Of a stretch of 64,000 bases of DNA, positions 9,922 to 20,669 are shown in pieces (within the stretch, counting starts at the first letter, position 1; every line of letters begins with the position of its first letter). The notes beneath the pieces were generated by a model, which saw only the letters and a list, made by a program, of their open reading frames with translations, ran no database searches and was not told where the DNA came from. This stretch comes from Membranipora membranacea (taxonomy: Eukaryota; Bryozoa; Gymnolaemata; Cheilostomatida; Membraniporidae). The DNA is taken from contig OU612069.1 in assembly GCA_914767715.1 (NCBI GenBank), positions 13,391,387 through 13,455,386 of the forward strand, read 5' to 3'. The position numbers and the translations under genes were made by a program.

Positions 9922-12900
9922 ATGGCATTACTTCCTTAAGAACATGGCCAGTCTGCAAAAGAAGATTTCTGGGATGGTTTCTTCAAGGCCAGAGGTGACA
10001 AGTCATTTGACTGGTGAGTGTTACTGTTACTCTGACTGAAGTTATCATTTTACATCATCCTTAAAATAGATGACGCAGAAACCTACCATAGCCTCATTGT
10101 AATGGTAGTAAAAGTTTATTGAACAAACTACAGAAGAACACAAAAGCCTCCATTTGCAGCCTTTTATATATTTGGAGATCCAATACAATACTTATATAAT
10201 ATATAGGCTATTATAATACTCATGAAAAAAGTTTGTCATTGTAGTTTAGTTAATATAGAAGGACTTCAACGCGTTTCCGTTTCTTCAGAACGTTGTGTTT
10301 GTGAGCCCCAGCAACAGTGTAAAAATGTACTAATCACAGACCTTGGGACTTTAAACACCCATCTAACTAACTAGAGACATAAGCGTTCCACCGGTAGCTT
10401 CCCTCTGGCTCTCTGCCTGTTTTAACACCTCATATTAGGAATCAATTCCTCAGTCACATAGTCACAGAGTCCTTCTCTTTATGTGCAATACTGTCTCTGA
10501 AACGCAACACTGCTGCATTCTGGAAACTGTTGCTAAGATTAGTTGCCCGCGCCTGTTTAGGCTTAGCTACAGACAACGTTCTACAGACACATTCTACAGC
10601 AAGTATTTTTATCCTCATATTCATGTTATTGATTGATTGATCCTTAAAAGATTGATGAATTGTACGCTTGAGTTCAGTGTCAACTGATCATCAAACCTGC
10701 AAGTTTCTTGTCAACTTAAATTTCCTCTCTACTTACAGGTATGGCGAGTACGGGGAACTATCTTCTGTTATACACAAATACATCAAACCTGCCGATAAGA
10801 TACTGATGGTTGGATGCGGTAATAGTAAACTTAGCGAGGATCTATATGACTTGTCCTATCACGATATACACAATATAGATATCAGTGAACTTGTCATCCG
10901 ACAAATGAATCAAAAGAACAACGATAAGAGGCCGAAAATGAGCTATACCAAGATGGACGCCACGCAGGTGATCGTCTATTTTTCACTTCATCTTCTTCTC
11001 CAATTTGCAGGCCTCACTGCATTTGCATTGGCTAACAATCAGGTATCAACCACTGTACTAGCCTTATCTCAAAGGCCAAAAACAAAAAATGGGCTAACAC
11101 CAACTCTTTGGTGCGCCAATGTATGCTGTTTTTAGAAGCGGTAAATCTATGCACTGCCACTTCATAAATAGTCTGAATTAAAGGCCCAGGACTTCTCTAA
11201 TCCTAGTCTGATAATGGACCTCAACTTTGATAAGCTCCTTGGAAGCCATGCCTGCTGCCAGGTGAACATTCAGCTCATTATTATGTGTGCTTTTTACAGA
11301 GAGTACGGAATTTCAAAAACAACTATAGCATTCATATGGCACCATTTTATGCTTGCCGAATGTGAGAGTAGAGTATGCACTTGTGATTGGAAGAACGAGA
11401 CAAAAGTTGGTCACATTGTTAAGAGATATCGTAATTATGTTGGTTGGCTATCATTGAAGGATGGGAAAGATTAGAGTGAGGGGAGTGGACTTGCTACTTG
11501 TGCATACTATGTTGGCATTGTACCTGGCAAAACTTAATCAATAAATTAATCTGGATTCTCCGCACAGATGTCATATGAGAATGAAAGCTTTAAATCGGCC
11601 ATAGATAAAGGTACTCTGGATGCTTTACTACCTGACACAGAGCACATTGAGATAGCAGTGTCTATGTTAGCTGATGTGTGGAGAGTAGTAAAGTGTATGG
11701 GATCGTATATGATTGTGAGTCTAGCCCAGGATCATGTACTCAATACTCTAGTCAAGTCATTCCAAGACAGGTAAGCAAACAGTTGTATCAGGCTACAACA
11801 TTCAAATGCCATGGTCTAGATGGCACATATCACAACAAAAAATATTCTGCCTGCTGGATAGCTTTATGACAATGGTGGCGCTGACTTCCATCAAGGAAGA
11901 CAACTCTAAGAGTTCAAGGATGTGAGATAGCAAAGCCAACATTCCATTTAGGTCCAAATATATCCAAATCACCGGTTTCTCATTATTTCTCCAATTTAGG
12001 TTCTCAGTCTATGTGAATTAGTTCAAGCCCTACGCTGCAGAGACAAGTGCGAAGTGCAAGAATCCTGCGGTGGTGTTTGACATTTTTGTTGTTTGAGATT
12101 CCTTTTTGAATTGTTTTGAAAGAACGCGTAAATTAGATTTGAAGCCGTGCATTTTTTTACCTATTCTTCTAGCTGAATATATTTAAAGTGTCAAGTTATT
12201 CAAATTTGACATCAGATGATTGAACCGTCAGAAATGGTTTGTAGTGGGAGCCCACTATCAGCTAACTAAACAAGGCACTTTCTCCATAGATGCATTTGTA
12301 TTTAAAGCTGCGCGTCTTCAATGTTCACAAATAACAATAAATGTCAATCTGGTCCAAATCATTGCGGGCAATCACTTGTCTACGGCCACACTTCGGCAAT
12401 TTATAACTGATAGCAATAACCTTCGAATATGCAATCTAACAAAAATGTCTTTTTACATCCTCCTACGCCTTCCTCTATCCTCTAATTTTGTTTTTCTTAC
12501 AGGGCCTGTATATTTAGAGCACATAAACTACCGTCCAGCTCAGAGGAAGGGTTTATGATGCCCGTGTTCGCCTTTGTTATCACAAAACTCAAACAGATAC
12601 CAGGCATGAAAACTGTAAGTTGACCGTGACCACAAAAAATGTCTTTAACTTGGTGTTTCAATAGAATCATAGTACGCTTTTCATATTTGTGGGAAATTAC
12701 CCTTCAGGCAATGAACTATAATCCTTACTGTGCATAAACAGACGCAGTGCCACATAACCTCTCACACTTACAAATACCTAACAGGCCTATTTATCAGTGA
12801 TCCAGTAAAGAGAATTTGACACCCCCAAATGTAAAGTTGTCTCAACCTTGAACAAGGTGGGATAACACCTAATCTGTCATGAAAATATGGTTTTATTAGC

Positions 12901-14719
12901 ATTATTGCCCAAATCATCAAATTTTTTTTTCACTCCATTCTGAAGGGAAACATTGCCCTGTGTTTCACCACTTTTAGCACTAGACAAGTTAGCAAATAAA
13001 CCCATTAATGATCATGTGTATGAACATAAGCCCATTACATTGAATGATATAAACATGCATTACCCTTACCCGCGTAACTGCTTTTCTCTGCAATGATGTT
13101 TTATATTCACTGCTTCCCCTTCTAATGATGTGTAATATAAACCTCTTCTCTCTTTAATGATGTGTTGTATTTATAGGTATGGGAGACGTCTCTTCACGAG
13201 GGAAACAATACAAGGCACAGCTCAAGTGAGGATATGATTGCATCTATCAAAGAGTGTCAATACTATGCTATGCTTCAGAGTAAACTCTCTAAAGGGTGGG
13301 TGGTCTCTACTGACTAGTTTTTTTTTATATTATTGAATCTTATTGTAATTATCTCTCTTGGGAAAAATACTGCTTTGTTGGTGAAATGATTTGGTGAATA
13401 CTGCAGTTCTCGACACCCATCCCCTTCCACTCGTCCGTTCATAGAGCATGTATATGTTTAGCAGACAAGATGAAACTTATTGCAGAATCGCCGGCTCTCT
13501 GTAAGCTTGATCCTGCGCATTTTATGTTTAGGAGAGGTGCCCATCCCCCCCTAGTTAATACCATGGCATCTACTCTGTACCTCTGTACCTTTTGATGTCC
13601 TAGGCTTTTCATTTTCAGGAGCACGATAGGAGACAACGCACCTCAGCCCTGTGTGAAACTATACTCTGCAGTGAACTCACTGTCTCCCAGATACACAATA
13701 CATATAGTTGATGCTGAGGCCAAAGGCAAAGACCTCAAGTTTGCTGTGTTCATAGCTCCACAGGGCAAGTGAGTATTAATTTTATCTGAAAACAATTATT
13801 CACAATGTTTCCATGTGAATTTTGAGGTCGGCCTCGATCTGCCTGAGTTGTCACCTCTTGGCTAGTGTTATATAATATGCATCAATTCCGATGAATGGAG
13901 CTGTGCAGAAACTTTAAAAAAATTGCCACCGCCAGGACTGGAACCCAGGCCACTTTAGACAAAGTCTGCTCAGCACGAACTGAACCTTTGAGCCCTGCGC
14001 AAACTTGGCTTTTGAAAGCAGCACACCTAGGCCTTGTTATAGAGTTGTTCTAGAGACATGATAATATTATTTTAATATTCAAATCAGAATATATTGATTG
14101 TTTTCTCCTTGCACACGCATGCGCAACCAATATGTTCAAGTTGGTTAGTTTTGCACGGACGCAACTAATCTTATTCAAATGTGCTTGATTCCCATGCTAG
14201 AAAGTCACCCTAACCACAGTTGGAGAAAGTTAGCGCAAAATGAAACTTGGGCCATTTTGTGACACAATGCGTAATCAGATCTACATGGCATTGTTTGCAA
14301 ATTGGTTGTTTAGGTTAGAACACAAGAGAGAAACATATGTAAAACTTATGACATTAGTTCCAAAGCCTACAGTTGAATAATTTACACTACAGTGTGTAAT
14401 CAGCTCTTCATAGCTAATATGAAAAGCTAAAAAATTAATTTACCATACTGTAAGTTTACATTTGGATTGTTATAGAGAAAATGAATGGATGTTATGTACC
14501 GATGAAGGTAGGATGGAGTTATCTCCCTCCTGTGGTTATAAGCGGCTCCTGGCGGTGACCTTGAACAGAGGTCACATATATAAAGACATTGACGAGGTCA
14601 AAGCTGAACTATCTGCCAAGGTCATGGAGTTATTTTTACAACTTTTCACTCCTATGCATGGATGGACGAGACCAAGTTTGGTCAATTTCCATGCACTCGG
14701 AGTTGCTCCCCTCCACTAG
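9922..14719 (+). pseudogene. METTL13: METTL13 5' half, unit 1, stop at codon 6
   Basis: Exons: 9922-10013, 10739-10967, 11568-11770, 12503-12614, 13177-13295, 13619-13768, 14476-14719. Joined, they match the N-terminal half of METTL13: [20 protein letters not shown] motif I VGCGNS (residues 55-60), [36 protein letters not shown], and the DEGR...RLLAVTLNRG block. In animals METTL13 has two methyltransferase domains: the N-terminal one methylates Lys55 of eEF1A, the C-terminal one its N-terminus. Here the reading frame leaves the family after MEL (about residue 354) and stops at 14719; the whole C-terminal domain is missing. Codon 6 is TAA where units 2 and 3 have AAA, and no in-frame ATG follows before motif I, so this copy is probably dead. 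Human protein is about 699 residues. Confidence 0.9.
13915..14030 (-). mobile_element. tRNA-like repeat, antisense, METTL13 intron 6 (unit 1)
   Basis: On the minus strand a B-box-like GGTTCCAGTCC (rc of 13932-13944 region) follows a stem-like segment with AGACTTTGTCT, resembling a tRNA-derived SINE head. It is present in unit 3 at the window end (63925-64000) and lost in unit 2 by the deletion described elsewhere. Weak assignment. Confidence 0.4.
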
Positions 14720-15911
14720 AAAGAAGGGACCAGCTGCAATGCAGGCAAATTGGATCGAACATGTTCTAGGCATATACCAAGGAGTAAGATTGTTACTCCA
14801 TGGCTGGACAATAGGTGGATTACATCACAAGTTTCAGAAATTCAAGGGCATTACCTCATGCGCTTCATTATAGAATACAGCTTGATAAATACATGCGCTC
14901 AGACAGCTTTAAGCTTCAAGTTGGTAGCATTACATAATTGCATTTTCTAACATAACCATCTAGTAGTATTTATGAATTGTTACGATGACCATACAACTTG
15001 ATAATTATCTGTGATTGGTATTTACTGCATTTACTACCATAATAACATATTATCTATGATGCACTTTATTGTATATACAAATATATTAAATGGTATTTAT
15101 ATCAGTATATATTTATGTTTATAAGGAGGATAAGCACAGCTTAATATGACACCAGAAGAGATGAGAGTCGGGTTTGATCTACGCGTCCCTCCCATAGAGC
15201 AGGAAGCTGTAGATCTGATGCTAGAGGAGTGGTGTAGAGAATGTTATGTCACCATTGTGTGGGATCAGGTGAGAGGGATGAGATTTGATCATCGACAAGC
15301 TCGTGTGATGTCATAAGGTTCATTTTTATCTTGAAATAATGTTGATAGTGAGTACATTATTTCTGGCATGTCCATGGGAGATCATATCAGCATGTATAGC
15401 AGTAGCTTGGCAATACGCTCTTGTGCCTTATATCATGTCAGGGTAGCCTTATCTCAAAGGTCTGTTTTGTGGCCGATGAGATAATTGTCATATATGTTTA
15501 GGGGTGGGAACTAGACAGACTAGGGTGGGAACATGATAAGTTCCTAGACTAGGCTTAGACTTAGACTGGTTCCTATTTCATCTCCCACTGCGCATTTCAT
15601 GGGATACAGTGTTCATATGAAGAACTGCACCGATTATTTGGCTGCAGTATTATAGTTAACTGTTAATCAAGGGTGGTGGGGAGTAGCCCCCACTTGTGCC
15701 CTGTGCTGCTTGGTCACTCAGGCTTAGTATGAGTAGGCTACTGCTCTGCCCACAATTGACCACTTGAGATCTATAATAGTCTATTTTCACTATCCTTATT
15801 TTACAGTTTCAGAAAGAAAGAGGAATAACCGCATTGGACAGTAATAACTCATACTGGAATGCATTCTCTAAAGCTTTAGAAGAAAGGTTAGTATATTTAG
15901 TCTCACCATCC

Positions 15912-16011
15912 TTGGGGGTGGTGAGATGGCGCAATCAGTTAGCGCTCTTGCTATTCACTGCCAGGCTATTAGTGCCGCAAGAGTTGTGGGCTCGAATCCC
16001 ATTGGGGGAGC
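15912..16011 (+). mobile_element. tRNA-derived SINE head in an ACY1 intron (unit 1)
   Basis: A-box-like TGGCGCAATCAGTTAGCGC and B-box-like GGCTCGAATCCC are about 50 bases apart, with a long variable-arm-like stem between them (CTCTTGC..GCAAGAG). Repeated at 40102-40199. The acceptor stem does not close, so this is not a functional tRNA gene. Confidence 0.55.
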
Positions 16012-16683
16012 TCTCAAGGTTGACTGTTCCCTCAGGTGTATACCTCTTCTGTTACACTTAAGGCTCGTAGGTTAAATCATATCTAGTCATTAGAGGCGCT
16101 GTAACTGGTATGTGGTAATAAGCTCGCCATCTTGTGAGATGTAATTCTTTAAGGGACATCACATGTTTGGAAGCAATCAATGAGGGTATAATGTGCCATG
16201 TTGTTGTGTCATCCTACCAAAAAGGTGGATAACTCCTGCCTAATATTATTTAACCCATTATCTATCATTACGATGTGAATGCATGCAGGTACGACGGAAT
16301 GATGGCTGGTTGTTCACTCCCTTACTTTTCATTTAACATAACTCTATAACATCTATGATTCATTTATGATACATAATTCTCACCAATAAGCTAGCCTTGT
16401 CATAAGGCCACAGGTTTCTGTTTTTTGGCAGTGTGACAGGGCTACCAATAAACAGTTTGGAACCAATAGACTAAACCTCTAGTTCATCGCTGAAACTGTC
16501 TTGTAATGTCTTGTTTGTGATAATCACAATGAATAACAACTTACTTTTTATTAATTTCTATCATATAGTGATGTCAAGTACAAAGTAGAACAGTTTCCAG
16601 GGATTACAGATATGCGATTTGTAAGAAATGTGAGTATATCAGATCAACACTAGCATAGTATTGTACACAGTATATTGTACATA

Positions 16684-17112
16684 GGAGAGCGAAAAACAAC
16701 AAATGTTCATATCAAACCATTCTCATTGCAATGCACGAAAAAAAAAAGAATTTGCTCGCACAAGAACATTATTGAATGCTATAAGAAATTTCAAAAGACG
16801 AAAACCCGGGGTCTAGAAGGGCCAAGAGTAGTTATCTCCCCTGTTACATATTAACACTAAAATGATGATCCACTTACCAGGCTGCTAAACTTACATCAAA
16901 ATTATCACAAATCAGTATTGGTCAAAGATATTCTAGAGTTAATCTGTAACAGGGGAGATAACATACTCAAGACCCTTCTAGACCCTGAGTGTTTGCAATT
17001 TGAAATCGGTTCGATCCTTCAATAATGTTCTTGTGCAAGTATATTTAGTTTTTTTTATCCACTGCTATGATAATACTTTGATATGAACATTGATTGTTTT
17101 TTTTTGCTCTCC
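16684..17112. mobile_element. TA-flanked MITE with long terminal inverted repeats, ACY1 intron (unit 1)
   Basis: Left end GGAGAGCGAAAAACAACAAA and right end ending TTTTTTTGCTCTCC, flanked by TA on both sides (16682-16683, 17113-17114). Arms of about 170 bases include AGAACATTATTGAA / TTCAATAATGTTCT and TCTAGAAGGG / CCCTTCTAGA. TA duplication suggests a Tc1/mariner-type non-autonomous element. The unit 2 copy (40861-41149) has lost about 140 bases of the middle. Confidence 0.8.
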
Positions 17113-18260
17113 TATACACTTTAAGGGAAAGATAGCAGTTGGGCAATTAGTGTCTCAAGTATGAATGTGACTTATTTTGATATTGTAGACTTTGTGACCT
17201 TGACATTGGTTTGTCTCAACGTGATCAGAGCCTTGCCCTTTGCCTATTTGGTCAAAAACAAAACAGCGCAGAAAGAAGTCACTGCGTGGTCGCTGGTAAT
17301 GCCATCTCAGGCTACCGGGCAAACAAATTCCAGGAACACAGACTAAATTGTTTGAACCTGCTCTATTTCTACTTGTAGGCAGGTTTACCAGCTATAGGCT
17401 TCTCACCTATGAACAGCACACCTTTACTTCTGCTTGGACCAAATGAAAGTCTCAACGAAGGAATATTCCTAAGAGGAGTGCAAATCTACAAAAATGTGAT
17501 CAAGGCAGTCGCCAATGTACTCTGATAGAAAGTACATTGTTATGCATTGTCAAGACAACTTCATATAGTTCAAATGATGACCATAAATTTATAAAGGAAT
17601 CATAAAAAAACGGACTTTGCAAGATTGGTACTGGAAACTTTCTTACCAGTTTGAGAACATATACTTTACTTGGTTTGCTGATAGCGGCATGTAATTATTA
17701 ACCATGGCCAACATTGGGCAAGTACCTGTAATGGAATGTAACTAACAGCGACCCGGTGATGTTTTGGCACATGCACTTCTTACTATACTTACTAACCTGT
17801 AAAATGTCTCATTTGTCGATTAAGATCCCAACACTGGCTATGACATCATTCTTCTTACATATTATTGTGATAACAGTCAACGTAATTGCGATTGCCATTG
17901 TGATAGCAGGCATGATTGCATAATTATGTACCTTTACTGATCTGACAATATAGTCATGTATTTTTTTTGCAACTCACTTTTGACAATTAATGTGTTTAAA
18001 TGCTCTTCACTATATCCATGATCTATTCTGTTTATCTCTCTATGGTCTAAACGCTAAGTGATGAACATACCCACACAAAATTCTACCCACTGGCTTGGGT
18101 AATTAAGTTAAACCTGCACAAACTCAATTTGCATGCCATGTTGGAAGGGCCATCAGGCGGAGAGGGGGGACGGGTTGTCATGTGTTTTCTGAGCCTGATC
18201 TAGTTGAAAGATGATTTGTGGGTCTTTGTTTCTATTGGTCAACAATATAGTTATGCCAGA

Positions 18261-18809
18261 GACTATAGATAATATCTATAGTCTCTGGTTATGCATTATG
18301 TAAATCTAAGCTAGGGCTATTTTGCACCGTCAAAAAAAGGGGGAATAAGAGGAAGTGGTAAATGAAAGTGGGTTGAAAGGGAAGGTCAGAGAGGCTTTTA
18401 TAAATGCCTGTGATAAGACAACTTGATTTAAATCAACCATTCATTCTACAACGTGATTTGATCATCCACACGCTTCTGTGATTTCATAAGGTTCATTTTT
18501 CCCCCCCACCCACCCGCCCACCCCCGAACAAAGCTTGACTATAGATAATATCTATAGTCTCTGGTTATGCATTATGTAAATCTAAGCTAGGGCTATTTTG
18601 CACCGTCAAAAAAAGGGGGAAGAGGAGGAAGTGGTAAATGAAAGTGGGTTGAAAGGGAAGGTCAGAGAGGCTTTTATAAATGCCTGTGATAAGACAACTT
18701 GATTTAAATCAACCATTCATTCTACAACGTGATTTGATCATCCACACGCTTCTGTGATTTCATAAGGTTCATTTTTCCCCCCCACCCACCCGCCCACCCC
18801 CGAACAAAG
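18261..18809. repeat. 276-bp tandem duplication containing a palindrome half
   Basis: The block starting GACTATAGATAATATCTATA at 18261 repeats at 18537 and runs to about 18809, with one 5-base difference (ATAAG). Each copy ends in a C-rich tract before GAACAAAGCTTG. At the first copy the sequence around 18257-18289 is a perfect palindrome with 16-base arms, CCAGAGACTATAGATA and its complement around one A. Unit 2 has only one copy (from 42304). Confidence 0.85.
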
Positions 18810-19067
18810 CTTGTCAAGACCGGCTATGTGTTTCAGTAATAGACTTGTTTGTTTGAGTGTCAAATTGTTAGAAATTGCTTGAAGTTGCCTTCTCTATCAA
18901 ATAATAGCCAATCGCATGGAAGAACATTATAGTAGTCTGAAAAATTCTTTTCAGCTGTTCAGCCTGTTCAGCAATTTACAGTTACCATATTTTGATCGAC
19001 ACTTATTTTTATATTTTCAGGTCTATCAGTATTGTTCCCATGGCAACTATTCATTCTTACATTCTGG

Positions 19068-19189
19068 TAGTCTAAGTGCTCAGACTCCAAGGCGCAGGGA
19101 GTTACTTGCGCAAGCTATCAAACTCCTTTGATAGCTTGATAGCTTACGCAAGTAACTCCCTGCGCCTTGGAGTCTGAGCACTTAGACTA
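19068..19189. mobile_element. 122-bp snap-back element with 9-bp target duplication
   Basis: ACATTCTGG at 19059-19067 is repeated at 19190-19198. Between them the sequence folds on itself: left arm starts TAGTCTAAGTGCTCAGACTC and the right arm ends with its complement, ending CTTAGACTA. Arms exceed 50 bases around a short centre. An 8-9 bp duplication and TAG..CTA ends suggest a hAT-type MITE. Unit 2 lacks it, but that copy also has a deletion here. Confidence 0.8.
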
Positions 19190-19613
19190 ACATTCTGGTT
19201 AAATTCCATGAGGTTTTTTGGTGTTTTTCCTCAGCTAGTAGCATGTTTCCTTTATACTTTTAATAACTGAGCAATAGTAGATTCAGGACAGCTATCTTTT
19301 GGCAACCAAACTAGACACATCTGTAAAACTCCTCCAGTCAGCAACCAAATAAAAGCTCATAGTACACAAGATAACCAACTGAAGTAAGTTTCTTGAGCTC
19401 TGCCTGCCGGCAGACCTCCCTGCCTTGAAATAATGTTGCCTTGTTTGTACTCTGTTGTTGGACTGTAGCCTCCTTTGGGTAGTAGGTAGAGGCTAAGTGA
19501 AAACCCCCATTGCACCACTGCATCCATTGACCCGATTGCCAGTCCAGTTCCTTCCAGCTATCTCGCAAAGGTAGTTCAAACCCTGAGCCATTCCCTCCAA
19601 CTCATTAATCTTG

Positions 19614-19763
19614 CCCGATAAATATGTTAATAATTTGTCCATATCCCTTCCCTCCCCAATTTATCTAGCCCGATAAATATGTTAACGGTTTGTCCATATC
19701 CCTTCCCTCCCCAATTTATCTTGCAAGATATATAAGTTAATAGTTTGTCCATATCCCCCCCCC
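19614..19763. repeat. Minisatellite, three units of about 58 bp
   Basis: Each unit has GATAAATATGTTAA (third diverged), then TTTGTCCATATCCC and a CCCTCCCC tract. The same three-unit array is in unit 2 at about 43178-43325. Confidence 0.85.
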
Positions 19764-20669
19764 CAAAAGCCTTGAATTTTCCAGCATGTTAAGCAGTCAT
19801 CATAGAAATAAATCAAGAGAGTCTGATCCCAAGGAAAGAACTACAGAGAGAAAATTAATTTATTTTATTTTGCAAATCTTGAATAAAGGGTAAAGGGTAA
19901 ATAATGGTGTGAGAGTGAAGTTCTCAGGAATTCCAGTCGAAATAAAATGTGGCTAAATATTGAAAAGAAAAAAGATTTTGGTTGCATCTCAAAATACTCT
20001 CCAGTTTGAAAGGATCATAGGTAAAATGATTGCAACAAGGAGCAGAAAGCATGCATAATTGTTTTTATTTTATGGCGCCATCGAATAGAAAATATACTTC
20101 AAATACACGAATATAATATTAAAACATTATACTATAGATAGAAAAACTCACTTGGTTAAAGTCAATTATTTAAAGCAAATCTAATAACTAAGAAAGTAAG
20201 AAATTACTCGCTGTTGGGTTACCTGGTCGTTTGATTCACAATCATAATTGGCAGGAAGTGAAAATATAATGTGCCCTCTGCTGGCTGTTCTAGCAGTTTT
20301 TGGTAGCAACTTCTTTGGAGAGTCGTACATCAATCCTCCAATTGGATGATAACTGTATTTTTGAATAAAGAGTAATTTCGGATTAAAGACAAGCAATGAA
20401 TGTAGAATCATGTTTGCAGGTATAATTGCAACAATAATTTAGGTGAAGGTGATCAGCAAAAATACATTAGCAATATAAAGAATATTTATTATATAATAGG
20501 CTAGACTTGCATTACGGCCGAATTTATTAATGAGTGACAGACAATATACTAAATTTCGCATAACCAGAATGGGATCTTTGAGCTCAGCGTTTGATTTTTT
20601 CAAAGTAAGGCGGTATAGCTGCATATTATATTATTATATGTTTTGAACTTCAAACCTTGATGTTCAGCA

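Larger units (their letters stand above)
14630..17525 (+). pseudogene. ACY1: ACY1 (aminoacylase-1) 3' exons, unit 1
   Basis: Clear exons: 15140-15268 (LNMTPEEMRVGFDLRVPP..), 15807-15886 (FQKERGITALDSNNSYW..), 16569-16629 (SDVKYKVEQFPGITDMRF), 17379-17525 (AGLPAIGFSPMNSTPLL... to the stop). These match the last quarter of aminoacylase-1, an M20-family zinc enzyme that hydrolyses N-acyl amino acids in the cytosol; the ITDMRF and GFSPMN blocks align with human TDNRYIRA and GFSPMN. Upstream only decayed traces appear between about 14750 and 14930: VTPWL, GHYLMRFI and, in another frame, QLDKYMRSDSFKLQVGSIT, which resemble parts before the last exons. The N-terminal catalytic half is absent. If the first clear exon really starts at 15126, codon 2 is TAA here and GAA in unit 2. 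Probably a relic joined to METTL13 by deletion. Confidence 0.8.
17526..20669. other. Non-coding interval between ACY1 and the TRIM-like gene (unit 1)
   Basis: No recognised gene. It contains a tandem duplication (18261-18809), a snap-back element (19068-19189) and a minisatellite (19614-19763), listed separately. Two adjacent minus-strand open frames of 61 and 76 codons (20439-20624, 20181-20411) also exist in unit 2, but they match no family I know and are no better conserved than the DNA around them. The genes on both sides point their 3' ends into this interval. Confidence 0.6.

Noticed and set aside
19338-19568. A minus-strand 76-codon open frame rich in tryptophan and glutamine.
   Set aside because: Reading frame end changes between units because of a small repeat; no family match, start or splice support.
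20181-20624. Two adjacent minus-strand open frames (61 and 76 codons) also present in unit 2.
   Set aside because: No recognisable family, and changes between copies are not biased to silent sites. May be 3' UTR of the TRIM-like gene.
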